NCBI GenBank assembly: GCA_016210245.1 | Contig: JACQUR010000432.1 | Span: forward strand, 1-5,536 | Origin: Chloroflexota bacterium | Lineage (GTDB): Bacteria; Chloroflexota; UBA6077; JACQUR01 | DNA: 5,536 nt | Direction of reading: 5' to 3' | In this document: in pieces, positions 1-5,453 of the stretch | Layout: each line of letters begins with the position of its first letter | Position numbering within the stretch: the first letter of the stretch is position 1 | The notes under the pieces: generated by a model | The model's database searches: none | Told to the model about the DNA's origin: nothing | What the model saw: the letters and a program-made list of their open reading frames with translations, nothing else | Translations under genes and position numbers: made by a program

Positions 1-228
1 GGGTACCTGGAGGTCCGGCTCGCACGGCCCTGGAGCACGCCCCCGTCTGGCCGGCGCGGATGCCGTGGCCCGGCGGGGCCTGGGCGGGCTCGCCAGAGGC
101 CAGTCAGCCACGGGGCGTGGCGCGGCTCGCCCGCGCAGACAGGAGGTCTGCGCTCCCAGGGGCGGCGCTCCCAGGGAGGTCGACGCGGCGCGCAAAACCA
201 TGACCCGCACTCCATCGGGGCTTCGATC
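1..228. other. Region without a convincing gene upstream of the first promoter
   Basis: No reading frame here looks like a real gene. Plus frame 1 is open from the first base to the stop at about 331 and begins G-Y-L-E-V-R-L-A-R-P-W, which could be the tail of a gene entering from the left. It soon becomes a Gly/Arg/Pro/Ser-rich translation typical of GC-rich non-coding DNA. Frames 2 and 3 are also open for part of the stretch and have the same poor composition. The identifiable contents are a perfect palindrome at 133-153 and a 12-nt direct repeat at 150-161 and 165-176. An upstream gene tail cannot be excluded without the preceding sequence. Confidence 0.5.
133..176. repeat. Palindrome plus 12-nt direct repeat, REP-like or terminator-like
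   Basis: GCGCAGAC (133-140) and GTCTGCGC (146-153) form a perfect 8-bp inverted repeat around a 5-nt loop. Overlapping its right arm, GCGCTCCCAGGG occurs twice (150-161 and 165-176), 15 nt apart. No T-tract follows, so a classical intrinsic terminator is not well supported. A dispersed REP-like palindromic element is the alternative. Copies elsewhere in the genome would decide it. Confidence 0.4.
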
Positions 229-257
229 TTGACAGCCGCTCGGCCGCTCGGTATCCT
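229..257 (+). promoter_or_regulatory. Sigma70-like promoter for the DUF5989 gene
   Basis: TTGACA at 229-234 is a perfect -35 hexamer. A 17-nt spacer separates it from TATCCT at 252-257, which matches four of the six TATAAT positions. Transcription would start near 264, about 65 nt before the preferred GTG start at 330. This is the best promoter match in the window and suggests that the DUF5989 gene opens a transcript which may continue into the SGNH gene. Confidence 0.6.
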
Positions 258-278
258 GCTCCGAGTGTGTTGCTCCTC

Positions 279-299
279 CACGTGCGATGCTTGCACGTG
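279..299. promoter_or_regulatory. CACGTG inverted pair in the presumed 5' leader
   Basis: CACGTGC (279-285) and GCACGTG (293-299) form a perfect 7-bp inverted repeat with a 7-nt loop. Each arm contains the palindrome CACGTG, so the two sites lie 15 nt apart start to start. The element falls between the predicted transcription start and the ribosome binding site. It could be an operator or an RNA hairpin. No specific regulator can be named from the sequence. Confidence 0.3.
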
Positions 300-329
300 C
301 TGCTCACCTCGTGCGAGAAGGGTGAAGGC

Positions 330-533
330 GTGACTTCCGAGCGGACTTCGGCGTCTCGTGCCAGGCTGCGCCAGACCAGGGACCACCTGGACACCATCGG
401 ACAGCTCGTTCGACTGATCTGGGCGCACAAGCTGTGGTGGCTCATTCCCTTGCTGCTGAGCTTCGCCGTGCTGGGCGCGCTGCTAGTGGTGCAGGCTACT
501 CCCATCGGGCCGTTGCTCTACCCGGTCTTCTAA
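330..533 (+). CDS. DUF5989-like small single-helix membrane protein
   Basis: This encodes a 67-residue protein from GTG at 330. That start is preferred because GAGAAGG (315-321) lies 8 nt upstream as a Shine-Dalgarno sequence. The longer in-frame GTG at 267 lies almost at the predicted transcription start and has no such site. Residues 1-34 are polar and basic. Residues about 35-55 form one strongly hydrophobic helix beginning L-W-W-L-I-P, and the protein ends P-I-G-P-L-L-Y-P-V-F. The basic stretch, WWLIP, a Leu/Val-rich helix and a terminal P-x-x-Y-x-x-F pattern match my recollection of the DUF5989 family. Such proteins often sit beside SGNH hydrolases, SxtJ-like proteins or carbamoyltransferases in polysaccharide clusters. 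Their molecular role is unknown. The next gene starts 102 nt downstream on the same strand and is probably co-transcribed. Confidence 0.75.
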   Translation: MTSERTSASRARLRQTRDHLDTIGQLVRLIWAHKLWWLIPLLLSFAVLGALLVVQATPIGPLLYPVF

Positions 534-543
534 ACCAAGTTCA

Positions 544-621
544 CAGTCGACGGTTGACAGTCGACAGTCGACAGGGCACGAGCGGACTGTCGACTGTGGA
601 CTGTGGACTGTCGACTCAGGA
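544..621. repeat. Heptamer-repeat hairpin, array 1 (TCGACAG type)
   Basis: The left arm has four 7-nt units: TCGACGG, TTGACAG, TCGACAG and TCGACAG (547-574). After a 12-nt loop (575-586) the right arm has CTGTCGA, CTGTGGA, CTGTGGA and CTGTCGA (587-614). The innermost units pair perfectly, and the outer three carry only G-G mismatches or G-T wobbles. The right edge runs into ACTCAGGA (614-621), which is the unit type of arrays 2 and 3. The array fills most of the gap between the DUF5989 gene and the SGNH gene and ends 14 nt before the preferred GTG start. A 7-nt period shows that it is not coding. Confidence 0.85.
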
Positions 622-622
622 T

Positions 623-626
623 AGGA
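623..626 (+). promoter_or_regulatory. Ribosome binding site deciding the SGNH start
   Basis: AGGA at 623-626 lies 9 nt before GTG at 636. A second AGGA at 618-621 is supplied by the edge of heptamer array 1. The competing ATG at 603 lies inside the repeat stem and is preceded only by repeat sequence, so GTG 636 is the better start. Confidence 0.55.
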
Positions 627-635
627 CACCCGTCG

Positions 636-2303
636 GTGAGCGTCAGCGCCTCCGGCTCGATCCCGGGCCGGGCTCGGTTTCCGTGGCTCCAGGCGTGCGT
701 GCTGCTCGCCGCCCTGGGGCTGCTGCTCCTGTTCGGCGTGGAGATCGGTGCCCGCCTCTACAGCGTGGCCCGGGGCGATCTGTCCCTACGCCCCGACCAG
801 GGCGTCCAGGGCGAGCAGGGGCTGTACCGCCTCGATCCCGACGCCGGCTACGCTATGAATCCCAACGCGCGCCTTCGCCTGGTGACCGCCGAGTACGACC
901 AGGTGCTGGAGACCAACTCGCGCGGGCTCGTCGGCCCGGAGCTGCCCGCCAAAGCCGGGGACGAGTTCCGCGTGGTGGTGCTGGGCGACTCGTACACGGT
1001 GGGCAGCCAGGTGCCCTACGAGCAGAACTACACGGCGGTCCTGGAGCGCTTGCTCCACCAGGCCGGGCACCCCAACGTTCGGATCGTGAACGTGGCCAGC
1101 GGTGGCTGGAGCACCTTCAACCAGGCCGGCTTCCTGCGGGCCAACCGCGCCTGGCTCCAGCCCGACCTGGTGGTCGTAGCCTCCTTCCTGGGCAACGATA
1201 TCGCGGAGAACGTGTTTGCCACGCGTGGCGGCTACCAGCTCACCACCGAGCACCGCGACGGTCTCACCTGGGGGCCGGATGCCGCCGACCTGCTGCGCAA
1301 GAGCGACGAGTGGTTCCCAAGCAACGGGGTCCAACTCCCGCCGGACCGCTCGCACTGGCGCGCCGGCGACCCTATGCCAACCCCGGTTCCCAATCCGCCC
1401 TCTGCCCCGGCCGCGGCTACAGTGCCAGCGAGGCGCTCCACGCCAGCGCCCATCACGGACCCGGTGCTCGCGGCCAAGGACTTCTTGCGGCAGCACTCCG
1501 TCGCCTACCGGTTGCTCATCGCGCGGCCGCAGCGCGTCCACCTGAACCTGTCCAGTTTCGAGTGGCTGCTCCTGCGGGACTATCCGGATACCTACTGGGT
1601 CGAGCTGGCGTGGCCGCTGGCGGAGCAGTACCTGGTGCAGATCCAGGAGACCGCGGCGGCCTCGAACGCGCCAACCGTCCTCATGCTGATTCCGCACCCC
1701 GGGCAGTTCGACGACCGCGCCCACCGCGAGATGCTGGACCGCTACGATCTGGATGCCCGGGAGTTGGACCTCGACCGGCCGCAACGCGAGTTTCGCCAGC
1801 GAGCCGAGGCCCATGCCATCCCCGTGCTGGACCTGCTGCCCGCGTTTCGAGCCCACCCGCAGCGCGCCGAGTTGTACCTCCGCCGCGATACCCACTTCAC
1901 GGCGCTCGGCCACCAGGCCACCGCCGAGCAGTTGGCCGCGTTCCTCGAGCCGCTGGTGCCACCAGCCACCCTGGCATCTGCCTCGAGCGCCACGGCGCTC
2001 GCACTCGCCCGACGGCTGCACGAGGCGTTGGAACGCTTGACACGGGAGGGACGCTTGACACGGGAGGTCCCTCCGCGCGAGCGTCGAGCGAGCGTGGAGG
2101 CGCTGCGTGAGGACTGCCGGCGCGGGCGCGGTGCCCTTCAAGCAGAGGAGACCATCCCCGCCCACCTGGTGATGGCAGCGTGCCTCAACATGGAGAGCGA
2201 TGATTTCCTCGCGGCGCCAGAGGCAGCTATGGCGAAGAGCTATCTCGAGCTGGCGCTGAGCGGGGCGACCTTCGCCCCCAAGTCCACGCGCGCCCCGCAG
2301 TAG
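636..2303 (+). CDS. Membrane-anchored SGNH/GDSL hydrolase-family protein
   Basis: From GTG 636 this is a 555-residue protein. Residues about 18-39 form a hydrophobic signal-anchor helix that places the rest outside the cytoplasmic membrane. The SGNH blocks are visible in order: block I G-D-S-Y with nucleophile Ser119; block II S-G-G-W-S with the oxyanion glycine at 156/157; block III G-N-D with Asn187; and block V R-D-T-H-F-T with Asp418 and His420. The D-x-H spacing resembles AlgX/AlgJ-type polysaccharide O-acetyltransferases more than the usual D-x-x-H of GDSL lipases. A Pro/Ala-rich linker at about 245-276 interrupts the fold between blocks III and V. After about residue 440 there is a charged extension carrying a six-residue tandem duplication. 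The likely role is adding or removing acyl groups on an exported glycan. The family is well supported, but the substrate is inference. It probably shares a transcript with the DUF5989 gene. Confidence 0.85.
   Translation: MSVSASGSIPGRARFPWLQACVLLAALGLLLLFGVEIGARLYSVARGDLSLRPDQGVQGEQGLYRLDPDAGYAMNPNARLRLVTAEYDQVLETNSRGLVGPELPAKAGDEFRVVVLGDSYTVGSQVPYEQNYTAVLERLLHQAGHPNVRIVNVASGGWSTFNQAGFLRANRAWLQPDLVVVASFLGNDIAENVFATRGGYQLTTEHRDGLTWGPDAADLLRKSDEWFPSNGVQLPPDRSHWRAGDPMPTPVPNPPSAPAAATVPARRSTPAPITDPVLAAKDFLRQHSVAYRLLIARPQRVHLNLSSFEWLLLRDYPDTYWVELAWPLAEQYLVQIQETAAASNAPTVLMLIPHPGQFDDRAHREMLDRYDLDARELDLDRPQREFRQRAEAHAIPVLDLLPAFRAHPQRAELYLRRDTHFTALGHQATAEQLAAFLEPLVPPATLASASSATALALARRLHEALERLTREGRLTREVPPRERRASVEALREDCRRGRGALQAEETIPAHLVMAACLNMESDDFLAAPEAAMAKSYLELALSGATFAPKSTRAPQ
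2033..2068 (+). repeat. 18-bp in-frame tandem duplication inside the SGNH gene
   Basis: ACGCTTGACACGGGAGG occurs at 2033-2049 and again at 2051-2067, a period of 18 bp with a single difference at the last base of the unit (G versus T). It encodes R-L-T-R-E-G followed by R-L-T-R-E-V in the charged C-terminal extension, so the reading frame is preserved. Replication slippage is the simplest explanation. Confidence 0.85.
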
Positions 2304-2304
2304 C

Positions 2305-2326
2305 GGGCGGATACCCGGATCCGCCC
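2305..2326 (+). terminator. GC-rich hairpin between convergent genes, possible terminator
   Basis: GGGCGGAT (2305-2312) and ATCCGCCC (2319-2326) form a perfect 8-bp stem with a 6-nt loop, one base after the SGNH stop codon. Only CTTCC follows, without a real T-tract, so intrinsic termination may be weak or rely on Rho. A second, weaker inverted repeat lies next to it (GTAGTG 2342-2347 and CACTAC 2362-2367) and overlaps the stop codon of the minus-strand gene. Confidence 0.5.
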
Positions 2327-2363
2327 CTTCCGAGAGCAGCGGTAGTGGTTCAAGCAGCGGGCA

Positions 2364-3134
2364 CTACCGAGTTGGCGCGCTGGGCTCCGCTTGCGCTGTC
2401 CTTGCTTCCTGCATCAAACGCCTCCACTGGCCGGCCAGGGCCTCGGCGATGGTCTGGGTCCAGTCTACGAGGTCGGCGGCGTTCCCGGTCCATTGCCCGG
2501 CCGGCCTCTGGCTGCGGAGGGCAACCTCGTACGCCGCAGGACCAGTCTGGCCCACGACGATGACCTGGACGCTCGGAGTCGCCGCGCCACCGTCCTGGGG
2601 GAGAAGCTGGTAGCTTACCCAGACGCGGTAAGCATCGGCCTCGGCCCGGGGCGCTACTTCGGCGATTCCCTTCATCGTGTCCAGTTGGAGGGTGCGCAGC
2701 CCGGCATAGGTCCGCGCTCGAGTCCCGTTGTGGAAGACCCGCAGCTCGAGTTTCCCATCCAGACCTGTTCGCTCGCGTTCGCCACCCCCGCCCTGAGCCG
2801 CTGGGGTTGCGAGCCTCAGCGCATGGCTGCTCTCCAGGCCAGACACCTTCCGAGCGAGATGGTGTTCCGAGAACTGTACCGGGAGTTGGTAATCCCCCGT
2901 CTCCACGGAATACGATTCCAACAGAGGAACCATCCGCCAGGCCATCGCTTCCGCGGAGCCGAAGCGGGCGGCATCGTCGGGGCCAAACGTGAACTCCAGC
3001 CAGTCCACCAGGGGAAACGTCTGGTAGGTGGGCAGGTACGCCTGGTTCCGGAGCAGCAGAACAGCCAGCGCGCCGGCGAGCGCAATGGCAGCAGCCGAGG
3101 AGAGGTATTGGCGTCGTGCCAGCGCGCGAATCAT
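2364..3134 (-). CDS. Hypothetical membrane-anchored protein
   Basis: This encodes 256 residues from ATG (complement of 3132-3134) to TAG (complement of 2364-2366). I do not recognise the family. Residues 1-10 are basic and about 11-28 form one hydrophobic helix, which reads as a signal anchor or uncleaved signal peptide. The rest is soluble and mixed alpha/beta in appearance. It has a low-complexity Gly/Glu/Arg stretch at about 112-123, beta-like segments around 129-134 and 169-177, and a Trp-containing amphipathic helix near the C-terminus (about 219-243). A general resemblance to exosortase-associated EpsI-like proteins (one helix, then a domain of about 200 residues) is too weak to name it. 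This strand is preferred over the overlapping 283-residue plus-strand frame because it has a membrane anchor, sensible protein composition and G/C third positions. No clear Shine-Dalgarno precedes the ATG. The gene is convergent with the SGNH gene and divergent from the GT-C-like gene. Confidence 0.65.
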   Translation of the reverse strand: MIRALARRQYLSSAAAIALAGALAVLLLRNQAYLPTYQTFPLVDWLEFTFGPDDAARFGSAEAMAWRMVPLLESYSVETGDYQLPVQFSEHHLARKVSGLESSHALRLATPAAQGGGGERERTGLDGKLELRVFHNGTRARTYAGLRTLQLDTMKGIAEVAPRAEADAYRVWVSYQLLPQDGGAATPSVQVIVVGQTGPAAYEVALRSQRPAGQWTGNAADLVDWTQTIAEALAGQWRRLMQEARTAQAEPSAPTR

Positions 3135-3187
3135 GCCGGGGGACAGCGCCCTCTCAGTCCACGATGCGGATGCAAGCTCCGGCCGAG

Positions 3188-3216
3188 AGTCTACCAGGAG
3201 CTGGGCCTACCAGCAA
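3188..3216 (-). promoter_or_regulatory. Weak promoter candidate for the minus-strand gene
   Basis: On the minus strand, TTGCTG (complement of 3211-3216) and TAGACT (complement of 3188-3193) are separated by 17 nt. They match 3 of 6 and 4 of 6 consensus positions. The location, about 55 nt upstream of the ATG and just outside repeat array 2, is reasonable, but such matches occur often by chance. Confidence 0.2.
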
Positions 3217-3225
3217 TCCCTACTC

Positions 3226-3328
3226 CGAGTGCTGAGTGCTGAGTCCTGAGTCCTGAGCAAGGTTCCCCACTCAGCACTCAGGACTCAGCACTCAGGACTC
3301 AGCACTCAGGACTCAGGACTCAGCACTC
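3226..3328. repeat. Heptamer-repeat hairpin, array 2 (CTCAGSA type)
   Basis: The left arm has about four units of the form SCTGAGT (3231-3258). The right arm has eight units of CTCAGSA (3270-3325), where S is C or G, followed by CTC. The right-arm variable base reads C, G, C, G, C, G, G, C. A perfect 24-bp inverted repeat pairs 3234-3257 with 3305-3328, and other registers are possible because the unit repeats. A 47-nt stretch separates these arms and includes the unique core 3259-3269. The array lies between the divergent minus-strand gene and the GT-C-like gene. Confidence 0.9.
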
Positions 3329-3348
3329 CGATCGCGCTGTGGTATGCT
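3320..3348 (+). promoter_or_regulatory. Weak promoter candidate overlapping array 2
   Basis: TATGCT at 3343-3348 matches four of six -10 positions. The hexamer 17 nt upstream, TCAGCA (3320-3325), matches only three of six -35 positions and is part of the last heptamer unit. If it is real, the repeat edge would supply the -35 element of the membrane protein gene and transcription would start near 3355. Confidence 0.25.
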
Positions 3349-3385
3349 GCACCAACCTCCTTCGCACCTCAGGGGTCGTCGCGCC

Positions 3386-5266
3386 ATGATCGAGAGCCCG
3401 GTTCTGGCCATTGTTGCCCTGGGCTTCGTCGGGCTGGTGGGTTCCGCCGTACGCCGGCTCGCGCTGCCCGGGTTGCAGACCGATCTGGGCGAGGCTCTTG
3501 CCCTCGACTTCGGCCTGGGCGCAGCCACGCTCACCCTGTGGATGCTCGCGCTCGCCGCTCTCGGGCTGGCCTTCTCGCTGTGGAGCATCGGCGTGGTGCT
3601 GGTCCCGCTCGGGCTGGCGCTGCTGGTCGGCGGGGCGGCCCCGCGTCCGCGCTGGCCGACGCTGGCCCTGCCGCGGTGGCGTTTCGAGCCACGCCTCGGC
3701 TGGCTGGTCGAGCTCGCGCCTCTGATGGTCCTGGTGGTTGTCCTGGGCGGCGCGGCTGTGCTGGCACTCTCCCAACCCGAGACGAACTGGGACACCTTGA
3801 GCCACTGGGGGCTGAAGGCCAAGGCGTTCTGGATCCACCAGACGATCTGGCTGTGGGACTACGATGCCCACAACTACTATCCGCTGCTCGTCCCGCTGCT
3901 CACCACCTGGCTGTACACCGTGCTCGGGCGGGTAGATGAGCCCGCGGCCAAGAGCCTCGCGCTGGGCTACGGGGTCGCCCTGCTGCTGTTGTTCTACCAC
4001 GCGTTGCGCCGCGGCGGGCTGGGCCGCTTCGCGGCAGGCGCGTTCACGCTGCCCCTGCTTCTGGTGGCCAATCAGCTCGTGCAACAACTGCTCACCAACC
4101 AGGCCGACCTCCCGCTCACCTTCTACCTGACCGGTGCCCTCGTGTACGCCTGGCGATGGCTGCAGCAACCTGGGGAGTCGCGGCACCTGGTGCTGGCCAG
4201 CCTGCTCGCTGGTGCCGCCGCCTGGACCAAGTTCGAAGGGCTCTTCCTGGACGCGCTGCTCGCGCTGGCCTTGTTCGTGACGCTGTGGCTGGGGCGGCGA
4301 CCACTCCGCGCCTGGCTCCCGCCGGTGCTCGCATTTGGAGGCGCCGCGGCCGGACCGGCGCTGGCCTGGGCGGCCTACCGCGCCAGCCACGGCATCCCGG
4401 TCGAGGACGAGCACCTGGCGGCGCTGCTCGTGCCCGATGTGGTTCTGCCCGTGCTCGGGGCATTCGCCCACTACCTGTTAGCCGGGCGCTCGGCCGCCCT
4501 GTGGCTGGCTGTGCTGGGCGGGTGGCTGCTGTTCGCGCGGCGCTCGCTTGACCCGCGCCACCGCTTCCTCAGCCTCGCTCTCGGGCTCAATCTCGTCGCC
4601 ATCGTCTGGGCGTTCACCGTGGACGCCACCGACCCGCTAGGCCAGGTCGAGCGCACGGGCGGGCGCCTGCTCATGCACATCGCCCCCCTGGGTCTCCTGC
4701 TGCTGGCGAGCCTCGTCCATGACGCCCAGGTGCTCACGGCGCGAGGGTCGACCGTTCCCAGTATTCCTGGGGCGCCGATCGCGTTGCCTGCGCCAAAGAC
4801 CTGGCGCGGCCCACAACACCGCGCCTCCGCGGCGGTGGCAGTCGTGCTGCTCGTGGTCCTGTACTCGCTGACTCGTGGCGTGGCGGCGCTCGGCAGCGTC
4901 GTGTCCCCTTCGGCTGGCTCTGGCGCGACCAGCGAGTCAGGCCGGGCTGCCACCTTCGACAGCTTCGTGGCCTTCGTGCAGACCCAGGTTCCTTCGACCG
5001 TGGCCTACCTCTACCAGGAACCCTGGGGAGCTGGGCGGGCCCATCGGCTGCGTTACGAGCTCTACCCGCGTCGCTACGAAGAGCTCCCCTCCGAGGCCCC
5101 CGAGGCAGAGGTCCGAGCTTTCGTTCGGACGCGAGGTATCGGCTATATCCTCGTGCTCGACTCGTCCCTCTACGCCACCGGCTCCTGGGCGCTGGAAGCG
5201 CGGCCCTGGTTCCAGCGTGTGGAACTCAGCCCGACCAGCTTCGTGCTGAAGGTGGTGGAACCGTAG
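3386..5266 (+). CDS. Multi-pass membrane protein, GT-C-type glycosyltransferase-like
   Basis: From ATG 3386 this gives 626 residues. That start is preferred over ATG 3344 because AGGGG (3371-3375) lies 10 nt upstream and translation begins directly with a hydrophobic segment. The protein has roughly ten or more hydrophobic helices up to about residue 500, then a soluble C-terminal domain of about 100 residues (524-626). Features resembling GT-C enzymes of the PMT/ArnT kind are W-D-T-L-S-H-W with Asp136 in a loop after a helix, Y-Y-P-L-L-V-P-L-L at about 164-172, T-K-F-E-G-L at 281-286, and E-R-T-G-G-R-L-L-M-H near 421-431. Such enzymes transfer a sugar from a polyprenyl-phosphate donor on the outer face of the membrane, and Asp136 is the obvious catalytic candidate. 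A polymerase or flippase-like role is the alternative. The family 2 glycosyltransferase gene follows on the same strand. Confidence 0.7.
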   Translation: MIESPVLAIVALGFVGLVGSAVRRLALPGLQTDLGEALALDFGLGAATLTLWMLALAALGLAFSLWSIGVVLVPLGLALLVGGAAPRPRWPTLALPRWRFEPRLGWLVELAPLMVLVVVLGGAAVLALSQPETNWDTLSHWGLKAKAFWIHQTIWLWDYDAHNYYPLLVPLLTTWLYTVLGRVDEPAAKSLALGYGVALLLLFYHALRRGGLGRFAAGAFTLPLLLVANQLVQQLLTNQADLPLTFYLTGALVYAWRWLQQPGESRHLVLASLLAGAAAWTKFEGLFLDALLALALFVTLWLGRRPLRAWLPPVLAFGGAAAGPALAWAAYRASHGIPVEDEHLAALLVPDVVLPVLGAFAHYLLAGRSAALWLAVLGGWLLFARRSLDPRHRFLSLALGLNLVAIVWAFTVDATDPLGQVERTGGRLLMHIAPLGLLLLASLVHDAQVLTARGSTVPSIPGAPIALPAPKTWRGPQHRASAAVAVVLLVVLYSLTRGVAALGSVVSPSAGSGATSESGRAATFDSFVAFVQTQVPSTVAYLYQEPWGAGRAHRLRYELYPRRYEELPSEAPEAEVRAFVRTRGIGYILVLDSSLYATGSWALEARPWFQRVELSPTSFVLKVVEP

Positions 5267-5295
5267 AAGTGTGACAGACCTGTGCCAGCCTTCCC

Positions 5296-5325
5296 TTGAC
5301 ACGCCAGCGCTTTGGTGAGAACAAT
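5296..5325 (+). promoter_or_regulatory. Promoter candidate for the family 2 glycosyltransferase gene
   Basis: TTGACA at 5296-5301 is a perfect -35 hexamer. After 18 nt, AACAAT (5320-5325) matches four of six -10 positions. Transcription would start near 5332, placing heptamer array 3 entirely inside the roughly 120-nt leader RNA of the downstream gene. The sequence lies 29 nt after the stop codon of the GT-C-like gene, so read-through from that gene is also possible. Confidence 0.45.
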
Positions 5326-5338
5326 ATGCCGCCCCGGC

Positions 5339-5441
5339 CTGAGTCCTGGAGTGCTGAGTCCTGAGTGCTGAGTGAGGACCGTGTACTCAGGACTCAGGAC
5401 TCAGCACTCCAGGACTCAGCACTCAGCACTCAGGGCTCAGG
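5339..5441. repeat. Heptamer-repeat hairpin, array 3 with 35-nt mirrored arms
   Basis: The left arm (5339-5373) and right arm (5385-5419) are inverted copies over 35 nt with one G-G mismatch (5367 with 5391), around an 11-nt loop (5374-5384). Units are AGTSCTG on the left and ACTCAGS on the right. Both arms carry the same one-base break in the 7-nt phase, at 5348-5349 and 5409-5410, so the irregularity itself is mirrored. The right side continues for about three more units to 5441, ending with a variant GCTCAGG. The array stops 12 nt before the ATG of the next gene. Confidence 0.92.
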
Positions 5442-5453
5442 TATCGAGATCCG

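Noticed and set aside
104..505. 133-codon minus-strand frame over the promoter region and DUF5989 gene
   Set aside because: It is antisense to a supported gene and promoter, is Ser/Arg-rich and shows no motif.
554..582. TTGACA at 554-559 as a promoter for the SGNH gene
   Set aside because: The hexamer is a variant heptamer unit, and no -10-like sequence lies 16-18 nt downstream.
603..635. ATG 603 as start of the SGNH protein
   Set aside because: It lies inside the repeat stem with no ribosome binding site; GTG 636 has AGGA at 9 nt.
434..2110. 558-codon plus-strand frame overlapping the DUF5989 and SGNH genes
   Set aside because: Its product is rich in Arg, Pro, Ala and Gly without domains, it runs through heptamer array 1, and the overlapping frame carries all the SGNH motifs.
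786..2165. 459-codon minus-strand frame antisense to the SGNH gene
   Set aside because: It is a GC-driven shadow with no recognisable motif or membrane segment and lies wholly within a well-supported gene.
2391..3242. 283-codon plus-strand frame over the minus-strand hypothetical gene
   Set aside because: Low-quality composition and no domain; it extends into array 2. The minus-strand frame has a signal anchor and better composition.
3226..3328. CRISPR array
   Set aside because: The units are 7 nt and contiguous without spacers, and they occur in opposite orientations.
3344..3385. ATG 3344 as start of the GT-C-like protein
   Set aside because: It overlaps the only -10-like sequence and lacks a Shine-Dalgarno; it would add a polar 14-residue leader before the first helix.
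3320..4471. 383-codon minus-strand frame antisense to the GT-C-like gene
   Set aside because: A Gln/Arg/Glu/Gly-rich shadow of a Leu/Ala-rich membrane protein gene; it ends in the heptamer array.
5339..5419. Array 3 as an intrinsic terminator of the GT-C-like gene
   Set aside because: The stem is far longer than usual, has no T-tract on its 3' side, and lies only 12 nt before the next gene's start.
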